Notes under the pieces: model-generated | What the model was told of the DNA's origin: nothing | The model's database searches: none | Seen by the model: the letters and a program-made list of their open reading frames with translations, nothing else | Assembly (NCBI GenBank): GCA_963728995.1 | Contig: CAVSMD010000002.1 | Location: 620,001 to 684,000 of the forward strand | DNA from: FEN-1219 sp963728995 | GTDB lineage: Bacteria > Pseudomonadota > Gammaproteobacteria > Steroidobacterales > Rariloculaceae | DNA: 64,000 bases | Direction: 5' to 3' | In this document: piece after piece, positions 25,320 to 34,364 of the stretch | Position numbering within the stretch: the stretch's first letter is position 1 | Layout: each line of letters starts with the position of its first letter | Made by a program: the position numbers and the translations under genes

Positions 25320-26222
25320 GTGGCCAGTATCGCCGTGATCGGCACCGGATTGAAAACGCCGTGGTCCGTCACGGCCGCGGCGCTGAAGGCTTTCGTCGAT
25401 GACAACCCATTTCGAATGGCCGCCGCGCTCTCGTATTACACGTTGCTGTCGATGGCACCGCTGTTGCTCATCGTCATCGGCATCGGCGGCTTTGTCTTTG
25501 CCGAGGACACCGTCCGTAGCGAGGTCGTCGGACAGATCCGCAACCTGATCGGACCCAGCGGCGCCGACGTCATTGCAACCGTAATCGTCAACGCGCAACG
25601 ATCTCGGCAGAGCGTGGCCTCGTTGATCATCGGCGGCGGCCTCATGCTGTTTGGCGCAACAACGGTGTTCGCGGAATTGCAGAGCGCGCTCAATCAGATC
25701 TGGCATGTGAAGGCCGATCCCGGCAATGCCGTCCTGAGCTATGTGCGGCACCGCTTGCTGTCGTTCGCGCTGATTCTGGGGATCGGCTTCCTGCTGCTGG
25801 TGTCGTTGACGATCAGCGCGGTGCTGAGCGGCGTTCAGAACTATCTCGGCACCCTGGAAATCGCGTCAGTCACGATTCTCGAGATGGTCAACTTCGCCAC
25901 TTCGTTCGCGTTCATCACCGTGCTGATCGCAATGATCTTCAAATATCTGCCGGACGCCCTCATCCAATGGCGCGACGTGTGGCTGGGCGCCGTGATCACG
26001 TCGGGGCTGTTCGTCGCCGGCAAGCACCTGATCGGCTTGTACCTGGGACAAGCGAGCATAAGTTCCGTGTTCGGGGCCGCGGGGTCGGTCGTCGTGCTGA
26101 TGATCTGGGTGTACTACGCGGCGTTGATCTTCTTTTTCGGCGCCGAGATCACGCAAGCCGTCGCCCAGAATCGCAATCATCGCGTGCGGCCGAACGAGCA
26201 CGGGACGCGCGTGGACGACTGA
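25320..26222 (+). CDS. YihY/BrkB-family inner membrane protein
   Basis: 300 residues starting at GTG 25320 with GGGAG five bases upstream. The family pattern is clear: NPFRMAAALSYYTLLSMAPL near the start, LNQIWHV in the middle, FKYLPDALIQWRDVWLGA and VVLMIWVYYAALIFFFGAEI toward the end. About six membrane helices. Formerly annotated as ribonuclease BN by error; the true role is unknown, with suggestions of transport or serum resistance (BrkB). It ends 50 bases before the convergent MMPL gene. Confidence 0.9.
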   Translation: MASIAVIGTGLKTPWSVTAAALKAFVDDNPFRMAAALSYYTLLSMAPLLLIVIGIGGFVFAEDTVRSEVVGQIRNLIGPSGADVIATVIVNAQRSRQSVASLIIGGGLMLFGATTVFAELQSALNQIWHVKADPGNAVLSYVRHRLLSFALILGIGFLLLVSLTISAVLSGVQNYLGTLEIASVTILEMVNFATSFAFITVLIAMIFKYLPDALIQWRDVWLGAVITSGLFVAGKHLIGLYLGQASISSVFGAAGSVVVLMIWVYYAALIFFFGAEITQAVAQNRNHRVRPNEHGTRVDD

Positions 26223-26272
26223 GCAGCCAGAGCCGCCGCGCCGCTGCTCGAAGGCCGCCCGCGGCGTTGCGC

Positions 26273-28615
26273 TTAGCGGCGCGAGGCCGTCGGCGCGCGT
26301 GGCGTGCCGGGCCTCGTCAGCAGGAGCGCGAGCACGAAGTTCGAGGCCACGCCGATCGAGACCGGCACGCCGATCGCCCGCAGCACCGGGAGCCCCGACG
26401 CGGCGAGCAGCGCAAAGACCAACCACGTGACCAGCGAGCAGACCAGCACGGCGTGCAGCGTGCGCCGCTGCTCGGCCGGATCCTCGGCCGCATGCTCGAA
26501 AAACAGCGCGTAGTCCAAGCCGAGCCCTGCGACCAGCACCAGCGAGATCAAGTGGAACAGGTTCAGCGCGACGCCGGCGGCTTGCAGCAGGGCGACGACG
26601 ACCACGGTCGTCAGCGCCATGGGCGCGAGCACGCGCAGCACCCGGGAGCGCCGGCGCAGCGCCACGGTAACGACGACGACCAGCAAGACGGCCGCAACGC
26701 CGAGGCTCACGAGAATGCGTTCGCGCTGCGCCGCGACGAGCGCTTCCGACTGGGCGCGCAAATCGAGAAGCGTCGCACCCGGCGTGGAGTCCGCGAGGGC
26801 CGCCAGCGCCCCCGCGTCGTGCACGCCGCGCAGGGTGACGAGCGCGCGCGCGCCGCGGTCCATGGGCGCGAGCAACGTGTCGACACTGGGCGCGAGCGGC
26901 GTCGCGGCGAGCGCGGCGCGGGAGAGCGGCGGCAGGCTACGTGCCGCCTCCACGTCCGCGAGGAACGGCTCGAAAGCGCCGGCGCGAAATGCGGTGCCCG
27001 ACCGCGCGTCGGCGAGCGCGGCACGCAGTGTCGCCGGATCCGGCAGACGAGACTGACGCGCCTTCTGCTTCGCGGCCGACGGCAAGTAGCGGGCCGCGTG
27101 ATCGTAGCCCTCGATGGCGCCCTGCGCGACGAGCGCGCGCAGCGCTGCGTCGAGCGCTTCGAGCTGGACCAGGGCGGCCTCGTCGTCGGCGCCGTCGATG
27201 ATCAGCAGGAAGCGCGTGTCCGCGGCCCCGAGCGCCGCGTGCAGCACCTGATCGCGCGCGACGAGATCCGCAGGCACGGGCGTCAAGTTGGCGAGGTTGT
27301 TGTCCCACAGCGGGACGGGCGAGAGCGCGATCGCGCCGACACAGCCGGCGACCAGGACGACGCCGGCCCAGCGCGGCCGCGGCAGCGAAGCGATCGCGTT
27401 CCACACGCGTCCGAGCAGCTCGGAGCCGCCGAAGTCGCGGCCGCGCGAGTCCATGAGCACCGGCAGCAGAAACCGCGTGGCGAGCCCCGCGACCGCGAGC
27501 GCGGTGACCGTGAACACCGCCAGCTGGGCTAGCCCGAGCACGCCGGAGAACAAGAACGTGAAATAGGCGATGCACGTGCTCGCGACACCCGTCGCCAGCG
27601 TCGGCCAGAGCCGGCGTGCCACGTCGGCCGGCGCGAGATCGGGCCGCCGATGGCTCAACAGATGCAGCGGATAGTCCTGCGCGACACCGATCAGGGTAAA
27701 GCCGAATGCGAGCGTGATGCCGTGCACGGCCCCGAACACGGCGCCGACGGCAGCCAAGCCCACGAGGCCTGCCGTCGCGAGCGGCAGCGCGCCTAGAATG
27801 ACTGCGCCCGCGCTCCGATAGGCGATCAACAGAAGCAGCAGCATGAGGATCGTGTCGGCCGTGCCGACCGTCTGGACCGTGGTGCGGGTCCGCGCTTCCA
27901 TCAGCACCGAGAAACTGCCGGTGCCGCTCACCTCGAGCGTTGCGCCCGGCGGGTGATCGACCGCCGCGAACACGCGTTCGAGCTGCGCGAGCGCTGCGCG
28001 TTGCGCGTCGGGATCGAAGGCCGGCGCACGGGTCGCAGCGAGCAGCAGCGCGCTCGTGCCGGCCGAGTCGAACCAGACGTCGAACTCGCGGCGCGGTCCC
28101 CGAGCCGGTTGCCAGCGCTCGAGCAGCCCCAGCGTCTCGAGGGTGGGATCGCGCGGCAGCAGCGGCTCCAGCATCAGCCCCGCGGGCGACGACAGGTCCT
28201 TCTGCCGAGCCACGAGCGCCGTGCGCAGGAAACCGGCATCCAGCGGATGCTCGTCGAGCGTCGGCGAGAGTAGATAGCGATACGGCAGCAGCTCGTCCGG
28301 CATGTCGTCGAGCGCGAAGTCGCCGTTGGCGACCCAAGTGAACTGCGGACTGTCGTGCAGCGCGGTCACGAGCGAGCGCGACGTCTCGGCCAGGTCGGCC
28401 GGCGGCGCTCCGTGAAGCGCGACGACCAGCGTGCGCGATGCTGGGCCTTCGCCGATTTCTTGCAGCAGCAAGCGCTGCGCGGGCGTGGTCGGGCTCGGCA
28501 GAAACAGCCGGAGGTCCGAGGAAACCGCGAGATCGCGCTGCGCGTAGAAGCCGAGCGCGGCCAGCGCCGCCAGCCAGAGCACCAGCGCCAGCAGCGCGAC
28601 CGGCGTTCGCCTCAT
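26273..28615 (-). CDS. apeM: MMPL/RND-type exporter of the aryl-polyene cluster
   Basis: 780 residues. It has an N-terminal helix (VALLALVLWLAALAALGF), a large periplasmic loop, a six-helix block (LMLLLLLIAYRSAGAVILGA), a second periplasmic loop and a second six-helix block (RILVSLGVAAVLLVVVV, then LVLVAGLGLDYALFFEH). This duplicated layout is the MMPL family. APE clusters usually contain such an exporter next to a LolA-like carrier, as here. The ATG overlaps the upstream LolA-like stop (ATGA). Inferred role: moving the polyene-lipid from inner membrane to carrier. Confidence 0.88.
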   Translation of the reverse strand: MRRTPVALLALVLWLAALAALGFYAQRDLAVSSDLRLFLPSPTTPAQRLLLQEIGEGPASRTLVVALHGAPPADLAETSRSLVTALHDSPQFTWVANGDFALDDMPDELLPYRYLLSPTLDEHPLDAGFLRTALVARQKDLSSPAGLMLEPLLPRDPTLETLGLLERWQPARGPRREFDVWFDSAGTSALLLAATRAPAFDPDAQRAALAQLERVFAAVDHPPGATLEVSGTGSFSVLMEARTRTTVQTVGTADTILMLLLLLIAYRSAGAVILGALPLATAGLVGLAAVGAVFGAVHGITLAFGFTLIGVAQDYPLHLLSHRRPDLAPADVARRLWPTLATGVASTCIAYFTFLFSGVLGLAQLAVFTVTALAVAGLATRFLLPVLMDSRGRDFGGSELLGRVWNAIASLPRPRWAGVVLVAGCVGAIALSPVPLWDNNLANLTPVPADLVARDQVLHAALGAADTRFLLIIDGADDEAALVQLEALDAALRALVAQGAIEGYDHAARYLPSAAKQKARQSRLPDPATLRAALADARSGTAFRAGAFEPFLADVEAARSLPPLSRAALAATPLAPSVDTLLAPMDRGARALVTLRGVHDAGALAALADSTPGATLLDLRAQSEALVAAQRERILVSLGVAAVLLVVVVTVALRRRSRVLRVLAPMALTTVVVVALLQAAGVALNLFHLISLVLVAGLGLDYALFFEHAAEDPAEQRRTLHAVLVCSLVTWLVFALLAASGLPVLRAIGVPVSIGVASNFVLALLLTRPGTPRAPTASRR

Positions 28616-29349
28616 TCGGCGCCGCAGCGCTGCAGCAGACTCGGCAACGTCGCGTCGAGCGCGATTCCTCCAGCCGTCGTGTCGCCGAGCAGCATCACGG
28701 TCGCCGCATCGTTGGCGGCGCGCATCACGAGGCAACGCAAGTCGCCGCCGGCTCCCGTCGCCACGATCGCCTCGAGTCGCCGCCGGAGGCCCGAATCGCG
28801 CGGCGCGAGATCGAGGCGCCAGGCAGCGTCGCTACCCGCGGCCGAGACCACGAACTCGTCTTCGAGCGCGGCGCGGTCGCCGGCCAGCAGCGCCGACAAC
28901 CCGGCCAGCAAGCCGCGCAACTCGGGGGCGCGACGCAGGGAAAACGTGCGCGGCCGCTCGCCGTCACGCTCCACCGTGACCGACCCGTCGCTAATCGACG
29001 TGCGCTCGCGATACGGTGTCGCGACGATGCGGTCGAGACTCTGCGGGGCGCGATAGGCGAGCTCGCCCGCGACGACGATCGGCTCGATCAGGAGCGGGGA
29101 AAACCGCGCCTCGGCGAACTCGATCGTGGCGGGCGGCGTGCGTGCGAGGCGCGTGATCATCGCGGCGGCATCGAGCGCGTCGGCGTGGACTGGCGGCGCG
29201 GCGAGTGTCATGAGCAGGCAGGCGGCGGCAAGCACGGAGACCGCGGCCGCGCTGCACGAGCGCGCTGCGCCGGTTGCTGGCGGCGGATAGCGGATAAAGG
29301 CCTGCACCGCGCGTAGCTTAGCCGCTGCGCGCCGAAATGCCGAGTTCAC
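28612..29349 (-). CDS. apeL: LolA-like periplasmic carrier of the aryl-polyene cluster
   Basis: 245 residues with a hydrophobic export signal (VSVLAAACLLMTLAAPPVHA). The mature part begins ALDAAAMITRLARTPPATIEF and contains ERTSISDGSVTVERDG, a LolA-type pattern, plus two Cys (LRCLVM and LLQRCGAE) near the C-terminus that may form a disulfide. LolA-like proteins in APE clusters are thought to shuttle the acyl product to the outer membrane. Translation start is uncertain: ATG 29349 has no clear ribosome site and an internal start is possible. Divergent from the ketosynthase-like gene at 29436. Confidence 0.78.
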   Translation of the reverse strand: MNSAFRRAAAKLRAVQAFIRYPPPATGAARSCSAAAVSVLAAACLLMTLAAPPVHADALDAAAMITRLARTPPATIEFAEARFSPLLIEPIVVAGELAYRAPQSLDRIVATPYRERTSISDGSVTVERDGERPRTFSLRRAPELRGLLAGLSALLAGDRAALEDEFVVSAAGSDAAWRLDLAPRDSGLRRRLEAIVATGAGGDLRCLVMRAANDAATVMLLGDTTAGGIALDATLPSLLQRCGAE

Positions 29350-29435
29350 GACGGCGTGGCGCGCCGCGCGATTGGTGCGGCGAACGCCGGTTCGCTATAT
29401 TGCCCCGGGGGGGCAGACGCGAGGCCGGTTCGACG

Positions 29436-30176
29436 GTGCAACACGGTCTTGAGATCGAGGACTGGGCGTTCTGGTCGCCGGAGAGCCGAGTCCCGACGGA
29501 CTGGCACCGCCATTGGCGCGCGGCGGACGCCAGGCGCGTCGAGGCGCCGCCTCCCGACGACCTCGTGCCGTCCAGCCATCGACGGCGCATGAGCCCGCTC
29601 TCGAGGCTCGCGGTGCAGGTCGCGCTCGAAGCGAGCCGTCACACGGCCCCGGATTTCATCGTGTTCGCATCGCAGCACGGCGAGCTCGGGCGGACTCGCG
29701 AGTTGCTGGCGAGCATCGCGGCCGGCGCCGAGCTGTCACCTGCGTCGTTCAGCCAGTCCGTTCACAACACCAGCGCCGGGCTCTACACCATCATTGCGAA
29801 AAGCCAAGCGCCGGCCAGCTCGGTCGCGGCCGGTGCAAGCACGTTTGCGTATGGCTGGCTCGAAGCCGAGGTGTATCTGGCGGCGAACCGCGACCATCAC
29901 GCGTTGCTCGTGGCGTACGACGATGCGCTGCCTGCCGAATACCGACCCTATTCCCGACAGACGACGTGCGTCTACGGCACCGCGTTCATGCTGAGGTGGG
30001 CGGCGCGCGACGGCATCGCGCTCGAGCCGGTCGAGCCGCTCGAGCCGGTCGAGCCCGGCGCGGACCCGTCGCTGCCGCTCGCGCCGCAGTTTGCCGCGTG
30101 GTGGCTATCGTCCGAGTCGACGCTGACGCTCACCGCCGAAGGCCAGGGATGGCATTGGTGGCGGGGCGTGCGCTGA
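29436..30176 (+). CDS. apeC: Ketosynthase-like chain-length factor of the aryl-polyene cluster
   Basis: 246 residues from GTG 29436. Half the length of a ketosynthase, it corresponds to the N-terminal ketosynthase-like (chain-length factor) family of APE clusters. The usual catalytic Cys motif is absent: the equivalent region reads SSVAAGASTFAYGWLEAEVY. HNTSAGLYTIIAK is conserved in the family. Near the C-terminus is a short degenerate repeat (LEPVEPLEPVEPG). In characterised APE systems this protein pairs with a condensing ketosynthase, here presumably the one at 34361. It begins the plus-strand arm of the cluster. Confidence 0.85.
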   Translation: MQHGLEIEDWAFWSPESRVPTDWHRHWRAADARRVEAPPPDDLVPSSHRRRMSPLSRLAVQVALEASRHTAPDFIVFASQHGELGRTRELLASIAAGAELSPASFSQSVHNTSAGLYTIIAKSQAPASSVAAGASTFAYGWLEAEVYLAANRDHHALLVAYDDALPAEYRPYSRQTTCVYGTAFMLRWAARDGIALEPVEPLEPVEPGADPSLPLAPQFAAWWLSSESTLTLTAEGQGWHWWRGVR

Positions 30177-30338
30177 GCACGCGCGCGTCCGGAGCATGCG
30201 CGCCGTAGCGGGACCGTGTTCCTTGCTCGGTCCGAGGGCGAATGCTAGCGTACGCGCGCCGACGCTGGTCGCAGCACGCTGCGAGCTCTCGACGGCATGC
30301 TCTCGCAGTATCGAACATGCCTCGAGCGGTCTGCCGTG

Positions 30339-30632
30339 ATGGATGCGCTGGAACAAGAACTCAAGCTCCTGTTGATCGAAGTCCTGAACCTCGAGGACGT
30401 AACGATCGATCAGATCGACAGCGAGGCCGCCCTGTTCGGCGACGGGCTGGATCTGGATTCGATCGACGCGCTGGAGCTCGGCGTCGCGATTCGTCGCAAG
30501 TACGACGTCCAGATGGACGCGGACTCCGAGACCACCCGCGCGCATTTCGCATCGATCGCGAGCCTGGCCCGCTTCGTCAGGGAAGGCCGCCGCGATCTGC
30601 CGCTCGCGGAACGCGAATCCGCAGCCGAGTGA
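30339..30632 (+). CDS. apeE: Acyl carrier protein of the aryl-polyene cluster
   Basis: 97 residues from ATG 30339. Phosphopantetheine attachment is at Ser41 in GDGLDLDSIDALEL, a DSID variant of DSL typical of APE carriers. It carries the growing polyene chain. Other APE clusters normally have two carriers (ApeE and ApeF), and only this one is present here; the assignment to ApeE rather than ApeF is arbitrary. Its stop overlaps the start of the next gene. The 162 bases between the chain-length factor and this gene hold no obvious ORF. Confidence 0.88.
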   Translation: MDALEQELKLLLIEVLNLEDVTIDQIDSEAALFGDGLDLDSIDALELGVAIRRKYDVQMDADSETTRAHFASIASLARFVREGRRDLPLAERESAAE

Positions 30633-31267
30633 CTTTCCCGGACGGGTCACCCCGGTCGCCGACGCCGCAGCAAGACCGGATGCGCGGGGCGCTCGGCCGC
30701 CTGTCGAGCGCCACCGGCGTGGCCGCCGTCGCTCTGCTCGCGCTCTATCCAGTTGCGGCGTACCTGAGCCTGAAGTCGTTCCGGCCGGCATGGCTCGCCG
30801 GGCTACTGATCGTCGCGAGCCTCGTGCGGCTGCTCACGGCGCGGCTGGCGGGCGCCAGGATCTCGGCCGCGCTGTGGCTGGTCCCAGTCGCCGGAATCGG
30901 GCTGGCCGCGTTCAGCGTGCTGCGCTCGACGCCGAACGCCATGCTCTTCTATCCCGCGCTCGTCAACGGCGCGTTGCTCGCCGTGTTCGGCGCCAGCGTG
31001 GTGTGGCCGCCGACGGTGGTGGAGCGCATCGCGCGACTGCGCGACGGGGCGCTGCCACCCGAGGCGATCCGCTACACGCGCCGGGTCACCATCGCCTGGG
31101 CGGCGTTCTTCGTCGTCAACGGCACCCTTGCACTGTATACGGCATGCTGCGCCTCGTTGGGTACTTGGGCGCTCTACAACGGGTTCGTGGCATACCTCAT
31201 GATTGGCGCAATGTTCGCAGGCGAATACTGGATCCGGCGGCGGGTGCTCGGAGCGCGACGACGGTGA
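30629..31267 (+). CDS. apeG: ApeG-like inner membrane protein
   Basis: 212 residues from GTG 30629, which overlaps the carrier stop (GTGA); ATG 30680 is an alternative start. Five to six hydrophobic helices (VAAVALLALYPVAAYLSL, ALWLVPVAGIGLAAFSVL, ALVNGALLAVFGASVVW and others). The family (COG4648) is found almost only in APE-type operons and is thought to recruit the machinery to the membrane. Stop overlaps the ligase start (GTGA). Confidence 0.78.
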   Translation: MTFPDGSPRSPTPQQDRMRGALGRLSSATGVAAVALLALYPVAAYLSLKSFRPAWLAGLLIVASLVRLLTARLAGARISAALWLVPVAGIGLAAFSVLRSTPNAMLFYPALVNGALLAVFGASVVWPPTVVERIARLRDGALPPEAIRYTRRVTIAWAAFFVVNGTLALYTACCASLGTWALYNGFVAYLMIGAMFAGEYWIRRRVLGARRR

Positions 31268-32613
31268 CCGCCGGCAGCGCACTGTCCGCCGCCTTGCACG
31301 CCGATACCGATCACGTCGTGAGCTTCGGCCGCGACGGCTCGGAGCGGCGCTGGCCGGAGTTACTGATTGCCGCTTCGCGCGTGGCGGCGCGTGTCGCGGA
31401 AGCCGGCGGCCTGCGGTGGGCCCTGGACCTCGACGACACGTTCGAATTCTGCGCGGCGCTGATCGGCTGCTGGGCGGCGCGCAAGACGCCCGTGCTCGCG
31501 CCGCGGACGATGCTGGACGTCACCGGTGAGGGGCTCGCAATCGACGGCGTGCTGCGCCGCGCTGCCGGCGCGACCTATGCCCGGCGCCAAGTGCTCTGGG
31601 CAACGCTGCGGGGCGGCCGGCGCGACCCGCTCGTCGTCGAGGCCGAGGCCGAGCTCGTCCTCTACACCTCGGGGTCGACAGGCGATCCAAAGTCCGTGAC
31701 GCGCCGCCTGCGCCACGTGGAGGCGGAGCTCGCCGAGCTGGAGTCGCTGTTCGGCGGGCCGCTCGGCACGAGCCGAGTCTATTCCACCGTCTCGCATCGG
31801 CACGTGTATGGGATGCTGTTCCGCGTGCTCTGGCCCCTGTTGAGCCGGCGGCCGTTCGCGGCGTACGACCTTGAATATCCCGAGCAGCTGCTCGGCGCGC
31901 ACGCGACCGGCCGCGTGCTCGTCTCGAGCCCGGCACTGCTGAAACGCATCGGCCACCTGTCCGATGCCGCGACGTGGACGGCCGTCTTCTCCTCGGGCGG
32001 CCTGCTGTCCGGATCGGCAGCGGCGGACGCGCGCCGTGTGCTCGGCGTGTATCCGATCGAGGTGTTCGGCAGCACGGAGACGAGCGGCGTCGCTTGGCGC
32101 AGTCAAACGACCGCCCACGCGCTCCGCTGGCGAACGATGGCCGCCGTCGAGACGCGACTGAGTCCTGAAGGTCTGCTCGAAGTACGCTCGCCGTTTACGG
32201 GCCAGCCCGGCTGGCTGCAGATGGGCGACTTCGTGCGACTGCTGCCCGACGGCACGTTCGAGCTGCTCGGCCGCGGCGATCATCTCGCCAAGATCGAGGA
32301 CACGCGGATTTCCCTCGCCGAGATCGAGCGCGTGCTGCTCACGATCCCCGTCGTGGCGGCCGCCGCCGCGGTCGCCCTGGAAGAGCGGCAGCGGCAGTTC
32401 GTCGGCGCCGTCGTGAAATTGAATGCGCAAGGCCGCGAGCTGCTCGAGGCGCGCGGCCGACGCGCGCTCGGCGCCCTCATCAAGAGCGCGTTGCGCGAGC
32501 AGGTCGAGCGCGTCGCGGTGCCGCGTAGGCTTCGCTATGTCGAGGAGATCCCCGTCGACTCGCAGGGTAAGCGGCAGCCGGGCGCCCTGCGCGACCTGCT
32601 CCGCTCACGATGA
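31264..32613 (+). CDS. apeH: AMP-dependent acyl ligase of the aryl-polyene cluster
   Basis: 449 residues from GTG 31264. The ATP loop LYTSGSTGDPKSV lies at 133-145, EVFGSTETSGVAWR in the middle and GRGDHLAKIEDTRISLAEIE near the C-terminal hinge, all ANL-superfamily signatures. In APE systems the ligase activates the aryl starter acid (a hydroxybenzoate or cinnamate type) and loads it on the carrier. The protein is shorter than a typical acyl-CoA ligase, as expected for this group. Overlaps its neighbours on both sides by 4 bases. Confidence 0.88.
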   Translation: MTAGSALSAALHADTDHVVSFGRDGSERRWPELLIAASRVAARVAEAGGLRWALDLDDTFEFCAALIGCWAARKTPVLAPRTMLDVTGEGLAIDGVLRRAAGATYARRQVLWATLRGGRRDPLVVEAEAELVLYTSGSTGDPKSVTRRLRHVEAELAELESLFGGPLGTSRVYSTVSHRHVYGMLFRVLWPLLSRRPFAAYDLEYPEQLLGAHATGRVLVSSPALLKRIGHLSDAATWTAVFSSGGLLSGSAAADARRVLGVYPIEVFGSTETSGVAWRSQTTAHALRWRTMAAVETRLSPEGLLEVRSPFTGQPGWLQMGDFVRLLPDGTFELLGRGDHLAKIEDTRISLAEIERVLLTIPVVAAAAAVALEERQRQFVGAVVKLNAQGRELLEARGRRALGALIKSALREQVERVAVPRRLRYVEEIPVDSQGKRQPGALRDLLRSR

Positions 32614-32957
32614 GCGCCGTCGACTCGATCGTGCTGCGAGAGTCCGTCGAGTCGGGGCGCGCGGAGATCTTGTTGCACGTGCCGCGCGACCTCGAGTATT
32701 TCGTGGACCACTTCCCCGGCGCTCCGGTGCTGCCCGGGATCGTGCAGATCAAATGGGCGCTCGAGCTCGCGCGCCGCTACCTCGGGGTCGGCGGCGCATT
32801 TGCGGGCGTCGAGGCGCTGAAGTTCCGTCAGGTGCTCGGCCCGGGCGCCGATGTCACGCTGGAGCTCGAGTACGCGCCCGGCAAGCTGCGCTTCGCGTTT
32901 CGCGACGCCGCGCGAGTCTACAGCAGCGGCCGCGTCCTGCTGCGGGCGACGCCATGA
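32610..32957 (+). CDS. apeI: Small hot-dog-fold dehydratase of the aryl-polyene cluster
   Basis: 115 residues. FVDHFPGAPVLPGIVQIKWA is the FabZ/FabA-type hot-dog motif with the catalytic His. Its length and position after the ligase match ApeI, which dehydrates 3-hydroxyacyl-carrier intermediates. Overlaps the ligase stop (ATGA) and the acyltransferase start (ATGA). Confidence 0.85.
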   Translation: MSAVDSIVLRESVESGRAEILLHVPRDLEYFVDHFPGAPVLPGIVQIKWALELARRYLGVGGAFAGVEALKFRQVLGPGADVTLELEYAPGKLRFAFRDAARVYSSGRVLLRATP

Positions 32958-33916
32958 GCGCCGAGCCGTCCCCGCACTGGTCCGTTGCGCCCGAGCGCGG
33001 CGGCGTGCTCGGTCTGCGCATCATGCTCGGCACGTATCGGTGGCTCGGGCGGCCGGCGGTCACGCTCCTTCTATATCCCGTCGTCGCGTATTTCTGGCTG
33101 ACGGCGTGGGCGCCGCGGCGCGCATCTCACGAATACCTCGCGCGCGTGCGCGCCCGGCTCGCCGAGCTCGACCGCGTTCCGTCCGAGCCGCTCACGACAT
33201 TCCGCCACCTCCTGCAGTTCGGGCGTGCGATGCTCGACAAAGTGGCGATCTGGGGCGGTTGGTTCCCGCTGGAGGCCATCGAGTTCGACGACCCGGCACA
33301 GTTCCACGCCCTGCGCGCACTCGAAGACGGCGTTCTATTCATCGCGTCGCACCACGGCAACGTCGAGCTGCTGCGCGGCTTCGGCGAAACGCACGGGCTC
33401 AAAGTGAATGCGATCGTGTCCACCCGCAACTCGCCGAAGCTGAACCGCGCGCTGTCTGCCGTGGGTCCGGCCGCGCTCGATCGGATGATCGAGGTGGATT
33501 CCCTCGGGCCGGATGCCGTGCTCAAGCTCGAGCAGCACCTGCGCGCCGGCGAGCACGTCGCGATCGTCGGCGATCGCGTCTCGGCACGTCACAAGGAACG
33601 CTCCGTCTACGTGCCTTTCCTCGGCCGGAACGCGCCGCTCCCGGAGGGACCGTTCGTGCTCGCGAGCCTCCTCGGGTGCCCCGTGTACCTCGTGTTTTGC
33701 ACGAAAATCGGGCGCAAATACCGGCTCTACATCGAGCCGTTCGCGCAGCGACTGGTGCTGCCGCGCAAGCGCAGACGCGAGGCCCTCGAGGAGGCCGTTG
33801 CGCGCTATGCTCGTGCGCTCGAGTCGCATTGTTTACGGGCCCCGACGCAATGGTTTAACTTTTTCGACTTCTGGGATCAGGGTGAGGAACACCGTGGCCC
33901 GCCACCGGATGCCTGA
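32954..33916 (+). CDS. Lysophospholipid acyltransferase-like (LpxL/HtrB) of the APE cluster
   Basis: 320 residues from ATG 32954, overlapping the previous stop. FIASHHGNVELLRGF holds the catalytic His-X4-acid motif; VGDRVSARHKERSVYVPFLG and PEGPFVLASLL are further landmarks of the LABLAT family. A membrane-proximal hydrophobic stretch near residues 38-50 fits anchoring to the inner membrane. Such acyltransferases in APE clusters transfer the polyene to a glycerolipid or lipid carrier for surface display. It resembles ApeD/J-type genes by position, but I leave the symbol empty. Confidence 0.85.
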   Translation: MSAEPSPHWSVAPERGGVLGLRIMLGTYRWLGRPAVTLLLYPVVAYFWLTAWAPRRASHEYLARVRARLAELDRVPSEPLTTFRHLLQFGRAMLDKVAIWGGWFPLEAIEFDDPAQFHALRALEDGVLFIASHHGNVELLRGFGETHGLKVNAIVSTRNSPKLNRALSAVGPAALDRMIEVDSLGPDAVLKLEQHLRAGEHVAIVGDRVSARHKERSVYVPFLGRNAPLPEGPFVLASLLGCPVYLVFCTKIGRKYRLYIEPFAQRLVLPRKRRREALEEAVARYARALESHCLRAPTQWFNFFDFWDQGEEHRGPPPDA

Positions 33917-34364
33917 GACCGAGCTGCCCATTCCGCTCGAGGCGTGCGTCGACGTCGACGTGCCGTTTCAGGACGCCGATCCCATGGGCGTGACCTGGCA
34001 CGGCAATTACTTCCGGTATCTCGAGTCGGCGCGTGCCCTCTTGCTCGCGAAGATCGGCTACGGCTACCGCGACATGATCGCGTCCGGCTACCTGTGGCCG
34101 ATCATCGAAGCCCACATCAAGTACGTGAAACCCACGGTGTTTGGCCAGCGCCTCGCGGTCACCGCGTCGCTGCTGGAGTACGAGGCGCGCCTGCGAATCA
34201 GCTACACGGTCATCGACGTGGCGTCCGGCGAACGAGTCGCGAAGGCCCAGACCACGCAGGCCGCCGTCGAAAAGCGCAGCGGCCAGATGTGCTTTCGCTC
34301 CCCGCAGGTGTTGCTCGACAAGGTGCGGGCATGCGTGAGCGGCGCGCGCTCGGAGAGCGCATGA
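33909..34364 (+). CDS. apeK: 4-hydroxybenzoyl-CoA-type thioesterase of the APE cluster
   Basis: 151 residues. VPFQDADPMGVTWHGNYFRY is the hot-dog thioesterase signature with the active-site Asp. ATG 33909 was chosen; GTG 33894 is also in frame. ApeK hydrolyses acyl-carrier intermediates and is often dispensable for pigment but proofreads it. Overlaps the preceding gene by 8 bases and the following by 4. Confidence 0.85.
   Translation: MPETELPIPLEACVDVDVPFQDADPMGVTWHGNYFRYLESARALLLAKIGYGYRDMIASGYLWPIIEAHIKYVKPTVFGQRLAVTASLLEYEARLRISYTVIDVASGERVAKAQTTQAAVEKRSGQMCFRSPQVLLDKVRACVSGARSESA

Noticed and set aside
23430..25751. Minus-strand ORF of 773 codons across the rhodanese, hydrolase and YihY genes
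   Set aside because: Crosses three recognised genes on both strands and has the composition of a GC-rich shadow.
30023..30060. Short GAGCCGGTCGAGCCG-like repeat in the chain-length factor
   Set aside because: Only two to three degenerate units encoding Leu-Glu-Pro-Val; likely a linker slippage and not a functional repeat.
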